A stretch of DNA of 64,000 nucleotides, taken from NCBI GenBank assembly GCA_958298945.1, contig CATQJD010000004.1, forward strand, positions 20,001 to 84,000, in the 5' to 3' direction. Positions 33,475 to 44,275 of the stretch are shown here, piece by piece. Source of the stretch: Atherix ibis. Its lineage: Eukaryota; Arthropoda; Insecta; Diptera; Athericidae. The position numbers and the translations under genes were made by a program. Position 1 is the stretch's first letter; every line of letters begins with the position of its first letter. The notes under the pieces are model-generated. The model ran no database searches and was not told the origin of the DNA. It was given only the letters and a program-made list of their open reading frames with translations.

Positions 33475-36287
33475 ATGATTAGGTGCATCCAATTGAACGG
33501 GAATGCGTCTGCTGCGGTTATGAATGAGTTGAGTGTGTATATGTGTGAGAATGGGGTGGATGTAGCACTGATCCAGGAACCATATTCTTATGGTGGGTCG
33601 GTGTGCGGATTGGGAAGATCCGCCAGGACGTTCACCAGTGCCGGGGTCGGGGGTTAGATCGACTCGGCCGTCTCTGTCGTTGGAGTGGGCATGGACGTAG
33701 TGAGAGTTGATGAGTGTTGCAGTGAGCTAGGTGTGTGTGTTTATGTGAAGAAGGGTGAGGTAGAGCTTTATGCTGTGTCGGTGTATTGCAGGTTTAGCTC
33801 TGAAATAGAGCCGTACCTGCGGTATCTTGATACAGTGTTGGCTAAGTGTGGGCGTTCGCCTGTGCTGATCGGTATGGATGCGAATGCTGTTTCTCCTCTC
33901 TGGTATAGCAATAGGGGAGACACTGATCAGCCGAGTTGTGTGCGGGGCAGGCAACTCGAAGAGTGGATTATGGCCAGTGGTATGAATGTACTGAATGTGC
34001 CGAGCGAATGGTATACCTTCAGCGGACCGAATGGGCAGAGTGACATTGATGTCACACTGTGCAATCGTGCTGCTGACTGTTACGAGTATGCGTGGAGGAT
34101 ATTGCCTGATGGGGGGGTGAGTGATCACAACCTCATTGAGCTGGTGGTGACTGCACCAATGGGTGGCCATCGTGAAGGTTCCGCACGTGGTAAACGGTGG
34201 CATACCGGTGGGGTGGACTGGATGGTCTACGGGGAGGAGGTCGCGGCTGAGATTTGTGACTTGGTTACGTTTCAGTCGATGCGGTTAGAGGAGAAGGTGG
34301 TCGAACTAAGCAGATGCGTGAATGCGGTGAATGACAGGTGCATGCGTAAAAGAGTAGAGCGGAATAGGAAATCGGTGCCATGGTGGAACCGTGCGCTAGG
34401 TGTGGAAAGAAGAAAAGTTGGTAGATTGCGTAGAATCTACCAGCGATGTAGGCGCCGTGGTGCAGATGCGCACACTGAAGGTGTGACCTTCAGGGCGGCC
34501 ACAGCTGAGTATGTGGCAAATATAAGACTTGCCAAGGAAAAGCACTGGCAGAAGTATGTGGATGAATGTGGAAACTCGGATGTATGGGGTCCGGTGTATC
34601 GATTGTGTATGCGCAAGGGTGCTCGGAATGATATTTCGAGTATCAGAGTGAATGATGGGTATACGTGCAATTGGGAGGACAGTGTGAATGCATTGATGAA
34701 TGATTTCTTTCCTGGGATTGAAAGTCAAGAAGAAGTGAATGTTGGCAGCAGATACCCCCTGCTTTTTGAATGGGATGAAATTGATGCGTCTGTTTGGCGC
34801 ACGAGAGTGAGAAGTGCCCCAGGACTAGATGGTATGACTGGTCAGATGATGAGAAGTGTTTGGCGGACTGTTCCCGCACACGTAAGTAGCCTTTACGGTG
34901 AATGCTTGGAGAGTGGTGTGTTTCCGCGTGAATGGAAAGTAGGAGACGTAGTCATCCTTCCCAAGTCTCTGGACGGGATACGGACTGACCCGTCTTCCTA
35001 CCGGCAGATATGTCTACTGCCAGTACTCGGCAAGGTTCTCGAGCGAATGATGGTACACCGGTTGAATGTGAAGTTGGCAGACTTGTTCGCCAGATGGTGC
35101 GTGGCTGTCCACAGGGATCTGTGGCCGGCCCCACTGTCTGGAATATGATGATGAATAGCCTCTTGGTGCAGTTGGAGGTGGCCGGCTGTGTTGTGGTTGC
35201 ATATGCGGACGATCTTCTGCTCTTGATTGAGGGGGGGAGTAGGTCTACGGTGGAAGTGGCGGAAAGCCGCTACATGCGTATGGTTTGTGAATGGGGAGAA
35301 AGGATGGGTGTGAGGGTTTCCGAAAGGAAAACTGTGTGTATGTTATTGAAGGGTTTTTTGGCGGCCAGTAGGCCGCCCAATATTCGTTTGGAGACGGCTG
35401 GGGTCCGATACGCGCGGGAGGTAAAGTACCTTGGACTAAAGGTTGGGGAGAGGTTGAATTTTCGACCTCACTTACAACGTCTGAGGAGGCGCGTGGCCCG
35501 TTTGGCTGGCATGCTGGTGCGAGTGCTTCGCAAGGAATGGGGGCTTCGGGCCAGAACGGTGAGAATCCTGTACAAAAGTGTGTTCGTTCCATGCGCGATG
35601 TATGCGTCGTGTGTGTGGGCTGATACTGTGCGCCACCAATATGCGAGGGTGGCCATAAACTCAGTGCAGCGTATGGTATTGTATGCATGCTTGAATGTGT
35701 GTAGGACTGTGTCGACCGAAGCGATGCAGGTTCTCATGGGAGAAATCCCATGGGACCTGGAGGTGCTGCGTGGAAGTATCCACTACCGTCTGAGGCGGGG
35801 CATCCCACTGCAAGGTTGTCCGGTTGAGAATGATGAGGTTCGGAATCTCAGTCCGCGCCATCAGCGCATACTGGTTCTGAACAAGATGCATGAGATATGG
35901 CAGCAACGATGGGATGAGAGTGTGAATGGCAGATGGACGCACATGTTCATTCCGAATGTGTGCTTTGCGTCTGCGTGTGGTTTTGAGTTTGGTCTGTCCC
36001 TTGGGTATTTGCTTACGGGGCACGGCAGTATGAATGGGTTCCTGTATAGGCGTGGTCTGGCTACGGATGCTAGATGTCCGTGTAGAGCGGAGGAGGAGAG
36101 TGTGAAGCACCTTCTTGTAGAGTGTAGCCTGTATGGGGACTTGCGTGACTTAGGTGCATGTGGAATCGTGGTGAATGAGGAGGATATGGATGTGAGTGGT
36201 GTGTTGAGTGTGAAAGAGAGATATGAATGCTTGAATGCTTTTGCCGTGGCACTGTTTGAGAGAAGAATGAGAATGATGCGTGAATGA
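33475..36287 (+). pseudogene. R1-clade LINE ORF2: endonuclease and RT, with the RT core deleted
   Basis: From the ATG at 33475: MIRCIQLNGNASAAVMNELS and ALIQEPYSYGG of an APE-type endonuclease, a TAG at 33655-33657, then VLIGMDANAVSPLWYS, GQSDIDVTLCN and GVSDHNLIEL. The RT fingers follow (RSAPGLDGMTG; the segment to MVHRLNVKLAD). At about 35084 the motif A core is missing and the frame shifts. The new frame resumes with VRQMVRGCPQGSVAGP and VAYADDLLLL, the thumb (KYLGLKVGERLNFRPHL) and a C-terminal zinc-type motif (CPCRAEEESVKHLLVEC), ending at 36287. The lost stretch sits at 31140-31378. Stop, deletion and frameshift make the copy inactive. Confidence 0.88.
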
Positions 36288-36844
36288 GTGCGTGAATGAC
36301 ACGCAGGGTGGCCACAACCGGGTGAAAGACCAAGGTTGATTCCGGTTGTACCTTCGGGTTTTGGCGAACCCGCGTACCTGAGCTGGCCTAGCGGTGCCTA
36401 GGAATTTACAAGATTCCTTACCGTAGTTTTAACGAGCGGAGTACAAACCAAAGTACTCTTAAAACAAAAATGGGTACCACGGGGATCGGGAGCCCCACAG
36501 TAGAATATACTGTGCCCGATCGAGGTGAGGCGCCATTTGGCAGCAACGTGGTGGTTGTGGTTAATACCCATGTCGCGGGTACGGTCTTCTGATCGCAGGT
36601 GTGAGGTAACTGGCAAATGTAGCAATGCATTGCACTTATCTCGGGCACTGTCACTGCTTATGACAGTAGAGGTTTAGATAGTCCTCGCCACCAGCAGGTG
36701 GAGAGTCAGCTTGTAACTGATTCTATATGTTAACTGCCAGTAATGGTGGTGCGTTGATTGAGCGTATCTCGATTCCTATAGTCGTAGGCGACTCGTGGTC
36801 TTGGGGTTTGGACAACTAGGTCACGTTAAATAACAATTTCTCAC
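36288..36844 (+). other. 3' UTR of the R1-clade LINE
   Basis: Non-coding, beginning near the ORF2 stop and ending aacaatttctcac at the target duplication. Diverged or truncated copies of this UTR are at 5193-5425 (+), 45778-46186 (rearranged), 58509-58990 (-) and 63267-63573 (-), making it the most repeated block of the window. Confidence 0.85.
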
Positions 36845-38077
36845 TGTGCGATACGCCAACGTTGGACATTCTGGCGGAAGCGGGCGAGTGGCCTTCTTCA
36901 ATGAGAAGGGAATGGTTGACGTGTCGGGAAGCGGCCAAGATGACCATATTCAATGAGGACATGTTCGGTAACATAACCGATCCGAGAATGAAAAAGACGT
37001 ACATGTACAAAACCATAGCTAAGTATGGGGAGCATTTTGATCGGCTAAAAAGGCTCTCCAGGCATGGTTTAGTTATGGAAATGCCGGAAAATGTAAAAAT
37101 CATCGGTGAGCTGACTAGTAGGGCTATGAAAAAGAGCGAAACTAGCAATGTGATATGGATGAAATATTTTTACATGTACATGGAAAGGAAATGAGGGATC
37201 ATCAGATATTTTATACTGATGCATTATTAAGGAACGAAGTTGCTGGAATTGGAATATTCATTACTGAAACAAAGGAGGAATATAAATACCGCATAAGAGG
37301 GAAAATACATTCCATTACAACGGCGGAATTAGCAGCTATAGATATGGCTATAGCTTTGGCTAGTTCCAGTACGGCTAATAGAGTGGCCATCCTGACGGAT
37401 TCCAGGGTTGCATGCAAGATCCTCGCAGATGGGAGAAATATTACCGACATCCCATTGCAAATAACATCATGCAAACGATCCGCGATAACGCGTGTAGATC
37501 GTATAAGATTCAATGGATCCCAAGTCACGTTGGTATAACGGGTAATACCAAGGCTGACTGGCTTGCCAGAGATGCATGCACAAATCCGGATACCGTCATG
37601 GTCGAGTGCACTCTGGGCACTCAAGAAGTCCTCAAAACCATCAGAGGCAAAATTGCTAGGGAGTGGCAGGAAAGATTCACCGAGGAGTCTACAGAAAGAA
37701 ACGGATTCCACTGTGGTACTAACGGCAGACCAGACAATGGTAAATATTGGTTTAGGGGTAACACATGGTCTAGAGAACAGGTGGTTAAAATGTGCCGTAT
37801 TCGTACTGGCAATATTATGTGCAAAAAGAAATTGTTACGTTTCAAATATGCCGATAATGATTTATGTGATACGTGTGGAGTACAGGAGGATTTCCAACAC
37901 ATCATGATAGCGTGCAGGAGGCACGACATAAACAGACAAAGGCTAATGGGCAATATCAACACCTTGGGGGATCTAGGTAAATTCCTAAATACAGACGATG
38001 GGGTACCGGTTGGGAGTTTCAGGAAGATATTAAAATTCACGGAGGAGTCTGGCATTTCGGTTGTCAGACGCCTGTAG
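36845..38077 (+). pseudogene. I-clade LINE ORF2, second part: connection and RNase H
   Basis: The frame resumes after the target duplication (CDTPTLDILAEAGEWPSSMR). Frameshifts follow near 37160 and 37430. The RNase H domain reads IFYTDALLRNEVAGIGIFI, ITTAELAAIDMAIALA, VAILTDSRVACKILADG and IQWIPSHVGITGNTKADWLA, so the D-E-D-D/H residues can all be seen, though in two frames. A Cys-His motif (CDTCGVQEDFQHIMIAC) lies near the C terminus. The stop is at 38075-38077. The RNase H behind the RT is the main reason to call the LINE I-clade. Confidence 0.87.
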
Positions 38078-38369
38078 GTATTGGGGAGCATGTTAAGGGG
38101 AGTAGACAGGGGCGGGCAAATGGTTGAGTAGGACCACCCATTGGGGTGGCCGAGTCTGAAGGATGGGTTTAAAAAAGAAGAGAAAAATGGGTGCTGCGGC
38201 ACGAGAGAGACACTGGATTGGGTGAGGAGGTTTTGTAGTTTTGTGTGGCGTTGTTTTTTTCCAACCTGGGGGATCCTGGGCGGACCATCAGACCGCCTGA
38301 GCAGATGGATGCAATAGCGTCTGGCGAGGTCTGGTGTCCCATTAACAAACAAACAAACAAACAAACAAA
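38078..38369 (+). other. 3' UTR and tail of the I-clade LINE
   Basis: The last block, 38281-38346, is shared with the SINE at 26727 (64/66 identical) and is followed by tandem aaac units to 38369. Confidence 0.85.
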
Positions 38370-38370
38370 C

Positions 38371-38600
38371 GGTAGCACAGTCAATAGCGTACTGAGACTA
38401 CCAGCCAAAGGGTCGTGGGTTCGAATCCCACTGTAGCAGCATGGTCCTACACTAATTACCTCACCGCTTTACTTTGTAAATTTTCTTTCATATCCTTATC
38501 CTTTATCCTTTCCTCTAAGCGCCCTATGGACGAAGCAGCCGCGGCACCAGACTGCCCAGATTTACTCTGGGAAAAAATCTGCCTTAAAAAAAAAAAAAAC
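38371..38600 (+). mobile_element. tRNA-derived SINE (family 1, poly-A tail type), split by the I-clade LINE
   Basis: The head ggtagcacagtcaatagcg, B box at 38418-38428, body and tail (tttactctggg, then poly-A) match the SINE at 7243-7474. Its original left neighbour is 26975, the aac tail of the other SINE, because the LINE sits 12 bases inside its head. Confidence 0.88.
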
Positions 38601-39400
38601 AGTTTAATAGGAAAAAATGAATACTTTGCTCATGAAAAGAAGGAGAAATTGAATTACTGTCAGTCTAGAAGCAAATTTTTAACTTACCGTTATGAAATTT
38701 CTATTTGAAATCAACGCAACTACGACAGGGGTATAAAATAACGTTTTTAAAACTTTTTTTTTCATTTTATCCTTAACTATTATTAAAAATTAAATTAAAA
38801 ATAATAAGGATTATTAAAAATAAAAAGTGTTCGGTTAGAATAAATAAATAATAAATTGCAAAATACATTCAACGACTTCAAACTGGTGACCTCAACATGA
38901 TCGTAGTGCAATAGCAAACCCCGTGGCGTATGCTGCAACTTGAAATTGCGCATCAAACTGCGAAACCGACGATAGTAAGTTATTTTCAGGAAATATGCTA
39001 GAAATTGGATAACGAAAATTGCCAAGATTGGTTTGCAATCAAATTTCTGATGGTTCTACTATGATATTGACTGAATATAACAACGGCAGCGGCAGTATCT
39101 GCATCCATTTGATGATTACATATACTTAAATTAATTGCTCCTATTTGGATCTGTTCTTCACAAGTGTGTAATTTTAGGTTGATTCATGTAACATGACAAT
39201 CGATCACAATACATAAAGTGTTATCATGACACAAATTCCACTCAATAATTTGACTTAAATGTTAACTGAAATTGATGACTTGCCTATATAAAAATGTATT
39301 AAACCGATAATTATCATATATTTTTGTGATTCTCGACACAAATGTTTCCGCGCAGCGTTCAGCGATTTGCAACTTAGCGATTTGCAACTAAGCCATATAT
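38601..39400. other. DNA without recognised features
   Basis: Several open frames of 60-80 codons occur, none with a motif I recognise. A possible coding-like stretch at 38870-39130 has no assignable family. Confidence 0.4.
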
Positions 39401-40323
39401 AGGGTTTTCCAAAAAGAGTGATTTGATTTTTTTTTTTTAAAAACATACTAATTGTTAAAGAAATTCAAATGTTTTCATTTATTTTGAAGTACTATCGATA
39501 CAATTAAGTTTTAAATAAAACGACATTCAAATGAGCTGCACGACTTCTTTTGCAGGAACGAATTCCATGAACCCAATTTTCGAGCACTTTTTCCACTAAA
39601 ATAAGTCGTATGTCATGAATAGCACGTTTAATATTGACTTCAAAGCTTGAAGAGGGTCTGGTTTATTGCTAAAGACCAATGACGTCAAATACCCTACAAG
39701 AAATAGTCTAATGTTGTTAAATCACAACTTCTTTGAGGACATTCAATATCACAATTTCTTGAAATAATCGAATCTCCAAACTTTTCTCGCAATAATTCGG
39801 TGTGGAACGTAGCCTCGTCTTGTTGGAACCAGATGTTGTCAAGATCAACTTCTTCCAATTTCGGCCATAAAATTTAGTTATCATCGATTTTTACGGCTCT
39901 CTATTGACAGTAACGGTGTTACCAGCTTCATTTCGAAAGAAGTACGGACCGATGATTCCACCAGACCAAAAACCATACCAAACTGTCAATTAAGGTGAAT
40001 GTAATAGGTGCTCATGAATAATTTGTGGATTTTCTTCGCACCAGAATCGACAGTTTTGTTTATTTACCGCACCACTCAGCTGAAAGTGAGCGTACGAAAA
40101 GAAGAACGATTATTTTGATAATAAAAATAAAATTGCAATTGGAGAACGATTATTTTGATAATAAAATTGAATAATTTGTAACCGTTGTTCTTGCGTAGAT
40201 CACTCTATGACGAAATTGTAAATATTACTGAATACACGTACAATAAAAAAAGACAGATCATAACGTATTACAAATGGCCGAAACGTCACTTAGAAATCAT
40301 ATCACTCTTATTTGCAAAAATGA
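39401..40323 (-). mobile_element. Tc1/mariner-superfamily element (DDE_3 transposase remnant) with degenerate inverted ends
   Basis: The left end agggttttccaaaaagagtg (39401-39420) and the right end near 40300-40323 (reverse complement ttttgcaaataagagtgata) agree over about 20 of 25 positions. The - strand between them encodes a decayed transposase C-terminal half: VNKQNCRFWCEENPQIIHEH, VWYGFWSGGIIGPYFFRNE, AGNTVTVN and a tail ending SRAAHLN. This pattern goes with the DUF4817-plus-DDE_3 transposases, the family of the fragment at 1896, but the ends differ, so it is another lineage. The N-terminal half is missing and stops are frequent. Confidence 0.72.
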
Positions 40324-40600
40324 ATTAACTTGCCGGCTACAAGATGATCGACATTATATTAATAGTTTTATGGGCAGCATGTCTACCAGAGATGGTGTTA
40401 ATATTAAATCAAATATTTGTCTATAATATTATGAAATGACCTGTCGAAGAAAATAAAACTAAGTTGGTAAAAATGTAAACACTATGATTAAAATCAAAAC
40501 AGAGTTGGCGGTTTATTAGGAACTATTTTCTACTTCTAATTAACCTCAAAAATATAATTTTAACTTAGAAAGAAAAGTCGACGTGAGATGTGCTCCGAAT
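40324..40600. other. AT-rich DNA, nothing recognised
   Basis: No feature is visible between the transposon remnant and the gypsy relic. Confidence 0.4.
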
Positions 40601-40617
40601 TTGTATCCAATTAATAT

Positions 40618-42760
40618 TGAAAGAAAATTGTCAATCCACGACAAAAGTTTGTTGAGTTTTGCTTGTCAAAACAAGCTGATCTGAAAGAGCAAAAATACTA
40701 ATCTACAATTCATTGGAGATATCCCGGCAAATCCCACCAGATGGCTTACGCTATAGTTATCCTGATGAAGATATCATCCATAAAAGACTGATTAGTAACA
40801 GCCGATGCACTAGTGGAGGCACTTTGCCTACATGCAATGAGCATACGTAATGTCAACCAGGCATCAGCGAGGACATTGAATATACCAATTGTGCTGATCT
40901 AAAAACCTCATCCGACGACCACCGATGATATGTTAGCCAAATTAAGCCAACAAATCGCTGATATACAACAAAAATTCAGCACTTTCAGAGGTGAATGCAG
41001 ACGAAGCCGATTACTTGGCAATGGCCAAAATTAATGCGAGAGTTTAAAATTGCGCACGGAGCATCCGAACTGCTTGTGCCATTTTAAATTTGGTGCCATT
41101 ACGAAATAGTGACTTCAGCCGTGCATATTTCGCACAAAAATATGGCGTTATCTTCAACCAAGTGGGACATGCTGTCTGTGTTGGAACTTGCGACCATATG
41201 AAGAATATTATGGCGATCATGTGTAGATAATCACACTTTAAATGCCATTACTGTTCAAGGCCGCTCATTTTATTAATAATTTACAAGGTAAGACTATATT
41301 TTAAAGAATGGCTTGCACAAAGCCTTTCACCAAGTTCTGGTTGCCAAAGAAAATATTGAGAAAATAGTAATTACGGCATCGTTTGGCCTATTCCAGTTCA
41401 AATACATGACATTTGAACCATGTAAAGCTACGCAAACTTTCCAACACTTATTTTATAAAGCTTCACACATCCTCGATTTTGTTTTCGACACCAGAAGAAT
41501 ATTGTGAACATTTACAAATAATTTTTCGACTACCCAAAATATCCATATTAGCAATAAACGTGCCGAAATACGAGTTTGGCAAACGAGAGACTCAATTTCT
41601 TGGACATCGAGTGTCAACTGACGGCCTATTACCATACACGTAGCTAGTAAAATTTCAAGTTTTATTGCCAACCGACGTAAAACAATTACAAAGGTTTCTG
41701 GCAACCTTGAACTGCTATCAAAAATTTCTACCATATACCATTAGAACGCAACGCAAATTGCTTGAAATGATTCCTGAAATAAAAAATGATCGTAGAGCTC
41801 TAAATTAGGTGAAAGAAGATAGAAATGTTTTAAAAATTGAAGTCAATTTGCGAAAAAGATAATACAAATAAATCCTTAAAATTGAAATTTTAGTCAATTT
41901 CAGGAAGTTCAAAACAACTTCTTTCCGACTACTTGACTGATAGCATCCGACCGGTAACATCTGTTTGAAATATCAACGTGTCAAAATTCAAAAATGCCGA
42001 GTGTGTGGTGCAATGGTCAAGGTGACCGACTCACACTCGGTAGGTGGCGGGTTCGATTCCCGCTGCCGCCATCTCGGCATTGGTGCCGGGGTGAAAGGCC
42101 TGACTACAAGCCTTATAATTTGTAGTCCGTATGGTCCCCCAACGTCACTGGAGGTTGCTTCGCTGGTCTGATAAGCCGCAAGCTATAAAAACCACCTTAT
42201 CAAGAAACAGCACAAGAAGAATCAACCGGACCGTACCTCAGACAAGAACTCATTTGGCTTTCATCGTACTCAGGGCAAAAACCGTACCTCAGGCAAAAAC
42301 CCAAGACCGTACCGCAGGCAAAAACCCAAAGGCAGAAGCAGATGAAAGAGAGTTCACGGAAGCATCCGGACCGTACCTCAAGACCGTACCTCAGGCAGGA
42401 ACCCAGGGCAGAGGCAGACGGAGGAGAGTTAACGGAGTTTTCTGGTGCCGCTATGTGCTCCATAGGAGCGACTGTGTTCTCATGACTAAACATTTAACGC
42501 ATGTATGTGTTAAAAAAAAATTGTACAAAAATGTAGAAAAATGAAAACCTGTCAAATAAATAATATATATATATAAAATTCAAAAATACACGTACTGACC
42601 GCGTGCCAAATTCTACCAAACAACCAAAAGATTCGCACACATTCACATCGATTTCATTGGACCATTTCCACCGAGCAATGTTATTTCTACCGTTGCTGCG
42701 AGCAAAGTTGAAAATCTGCTTTTCTTGATTGTTTTAAGAAGGCTAGTACTAATCCGGCTA
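40618..42760 (+). pseudogene. Ty3/gypsy relic: gag trace, RT and integrase, split by a SINE
   Basis: 40618-41000 resembles a gypsy gag (TTDDMLAKLSQQIADIQQKF). After 41200 the RT appears without a protease: HKAFHQVLVAKENIEK at 41313, FGLFQFKYMTFEPCKATQTF, then FRLPKISILAINVPKYEFG and RETQFLGHRVSTDGLLP. 41660-41800 continues the RT/RNase H linker (LPTDVKQLQRFLATLNCYQK). Integrase sequence lies beyond the SINE (RFAHIHIDFIGPFPPS near 42640). Stops and frameshifts are frequent. The gag-to-RT jump near 41200 is also seen in the copies at 43715 and 48990. Confidence 0.72.
41983..42587 (+). mobile_element. tRNA-derived SINE (family 2) with 13-bp target duplication, inside gypsy integrase
   Basis: The body is 41996-42574, between perfect copies of aaaattcaaaaat (41983-41995 and 42575-42587). 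The A box TGGTGCAATGG is at 42006-42016 and the B box GGTTCGATTCC at 42050-42060. The anticodon-like loop reads ctcacac, suggesting descent from tRNA-Val(CAC), but pairing is imperfect. The internal accgtacctcaggcaaa repeat is longer than in the 23741 copy, which explains the extra length. Confidence 0.9.
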
Positions 42761-43310
42761 CATATAGGATACTTTTTCTTGATCAGTTAGACGAATTAAA
42801 AGATCATCGACTGTTGTTCACGGATGCTGCCGCTGACACCGATATTATATCTTTTTTGGTCGTCAGAATTTTTGGCTGCAGCACTCATGCACTATGTTGT
42901 GGAATCTCCTTTTATAGGGTAGCTCCATAATATGGGAAGCTGTGGGCCATCAAAGTAGCAACTGAAATTGCGAGCAATATTCCCAGCCAACGTACCATTA
43001 TTATTTTTAGCGCTCAAAATGACTTCTTAAGTCATTTATTGCCCATCGCGTGAGCCAGTACTTAGCGCAATTTGTCATAGCCTACTTAGCAATAGGAGTA
43101 TCGAGTTTTAATGGGTGCCAAGGCGTATGGGAATTATGAGCAATAAAAGTGCTGACAAGGTGGTTGGAGAAACACTCGGTCGACCTGTGAACACAGACAC
43201 TTAGAATCTGCCTTGCTTACTAACAGAGTGGCAACTAACAGCAGTAGCTATTCGCAGACGTGATAACTAGACCAATAGGACACATTTTTATCGATTTATT
43301 GGATAACAAC
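42760..43310 (+). pseudogene. LINE RNase H relic
   Basis: LFTDAAADTD near 42817, CSTHALCCGISFYRVAP, ATEIASNIPSQRTIIIF and, in another frame, WVPRRMGIMSNKSADK and NLPCLLTEWQL mirror the RNase H domain encoded on the - strand at 46530-47060. Several stops and a shift near 43030 are present. The insert abuts the gypsy integrase relic. Confidence 0.7.
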
Positions 43311-43714
43311 CAATACACTAATATATTCAATATCTATACCGAAATTCTGGGCGTGGAAGCTCCTCAGAACCCGGAGTAGACATGCTGCTCTCACTCATTA
43401 CTTTTTTTTTGGCAACACCAATCGTATCTTATACTAATCCAGTGGCACCCTTATACTTATCCAGTGATTATATAATCAATAATTACTTCATGAGCAGCAA
43501 TCCTCCCATTATCGACCTCCTGGACCCAATAACTCTATTCCCTATATAAACTTCTACAACATAATTATCAACTCCGCAAAATATTACAAAATTCACAATA
43601 TTCTATGATACTAACCAGAGCCCAGTCTATTTCAGATAACTTCAAACACGTACTATGAAGTCGCCAAATGACTTCACGGTCGTGGCGCTATGAAGTGGCC
43701 TCTAGCATAAAAAT
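43311..43714. other. DNA without recognised features
   Basis: Nothing I can assign lies between the RNase H relic and the next gypsy piece. Confidence 0.4.
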
Positions 43715-44275
43715 TCAGTATATTCAGAGGCGATCGCAGATGAAGCCGATCGCTTAACCAATATAGATGCGAGCGTTCTAAATCGCGCATACATCATCCG
43801 AACTATTGGTATTTCGTTAAATTTGGCGCCAATGCGAAACAATACTGACAACCGTGAATGTTCCAAGAAAAAAATGGCATCATCTGAAACTAAGTGCGAC
43901 ATGCTGTCTGTGTTGGAACTTGCGACCATGTGGGGATTATCGTTGCGACCATGTATGGATTATACCGATTTAAATGCGATTGCAGTTCCAGACCGCTCTC
44001 CGATGCCAGTCTTGGACCATTTTATTAATAATTTGCTGGTTAAGACGATTTTTTCAAAGAACGACTTGTAAAAAGCTATCCATTATGTTTCAGTTGCCAA
44101 CGAAAACATTGAGAAAAAGGCAATCATGACACTGTTTGGCCTATTCAAGGTTAAATACATGACATTTGAAATAAGTAATACTGCGCAAACTTTCCAACAG
44201 TTAAGTTACAAAGCTTCCCGCAGCCTCGATTTTATTTACGTAATATCGATGATTTGTGCATCGCATTCGTGATAA
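43715..44275 (+). pseudogene. Ty3/gypsy relic, RT part, second copy
   Basis: A gag end (NDNRECSKKKMASSETKCDM in another frame) leads without protease into RT: CMDYTDLNAIAVPDRSPMPV, DHFINNLLVKTIFSKNDL, a TAA, FGLFKVKYMTFE and SRSLDFIYV. A small shift before DDLCIAFVITE puts the active-site Asp pair out of frame. It ends at the mariner at 44276. Confidence 0.75.

Larger units (their letters stand above)
31140..36844 (+). mobile_element. R1-clade LINE nested in the I-clade LINE, with a displaced RT fragment at its 5' side
   Basis: The insert between the 13-bp target duplications has two parts. 31140-31415 is a stray piece of the family's own RT (motif A region). From 31416 a full element follows: initiator, 760-nt leader, gag ORF1, endonuclease/RT ORF2 and 3' UTR ending aacaatttctcac. 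The same 3' end is seen at 63267. Three zinc knuckles in ORF1, an APE endonuclease, YADD RT, no RNase H and a C-terminal Cys-His motif place it in the R1 clade, although the target is another LINE and not 28S rDNA. It is GC-richer than its surroundings. ORF1 has one stop; ORF2 has one stop and an internal deletion. Confidence 0.9.
26989..38369 (+). mobile_element. I-clade LINE, full length, interrupted by a nested R1-clade LINE
   Basis: The element starts at 26989 directly after its 13-bp target duplication and ends in an aaac-type repeat at 38369. Its parts are leader, gag ORF1, ORF2 with endonuclease, RT and RNase H, and 3' UTR (38078-38369). A terminal RNase H and repeated-trinucleotide or tetranucleotide tails in place of poly-A are features of the I clade. 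The R1-clade insert (31140-36844, target duplication 31127-31139 and 36845-36857) splits ORF2 just after the RT thumb. Without the insert the LINE is about 5.7 kb. ORF1 has one frameshift, and ORF2 several frameshifts, a stop and a fold-back insertion, so this copy cannot move on its own. Confidence 0.9.

Noticed and set aside
31140..36844. R1 element in 28S rDNA
   Set aside because: The flanks are ORF2 of an I-clade LINE with a 13-bp duplication; there is no rRNA sequence in the window.
38795..39025. 76-codon - strand frame possibly from a transposable element
   Set aside because: I could not match it to any family motif, so no call is made.
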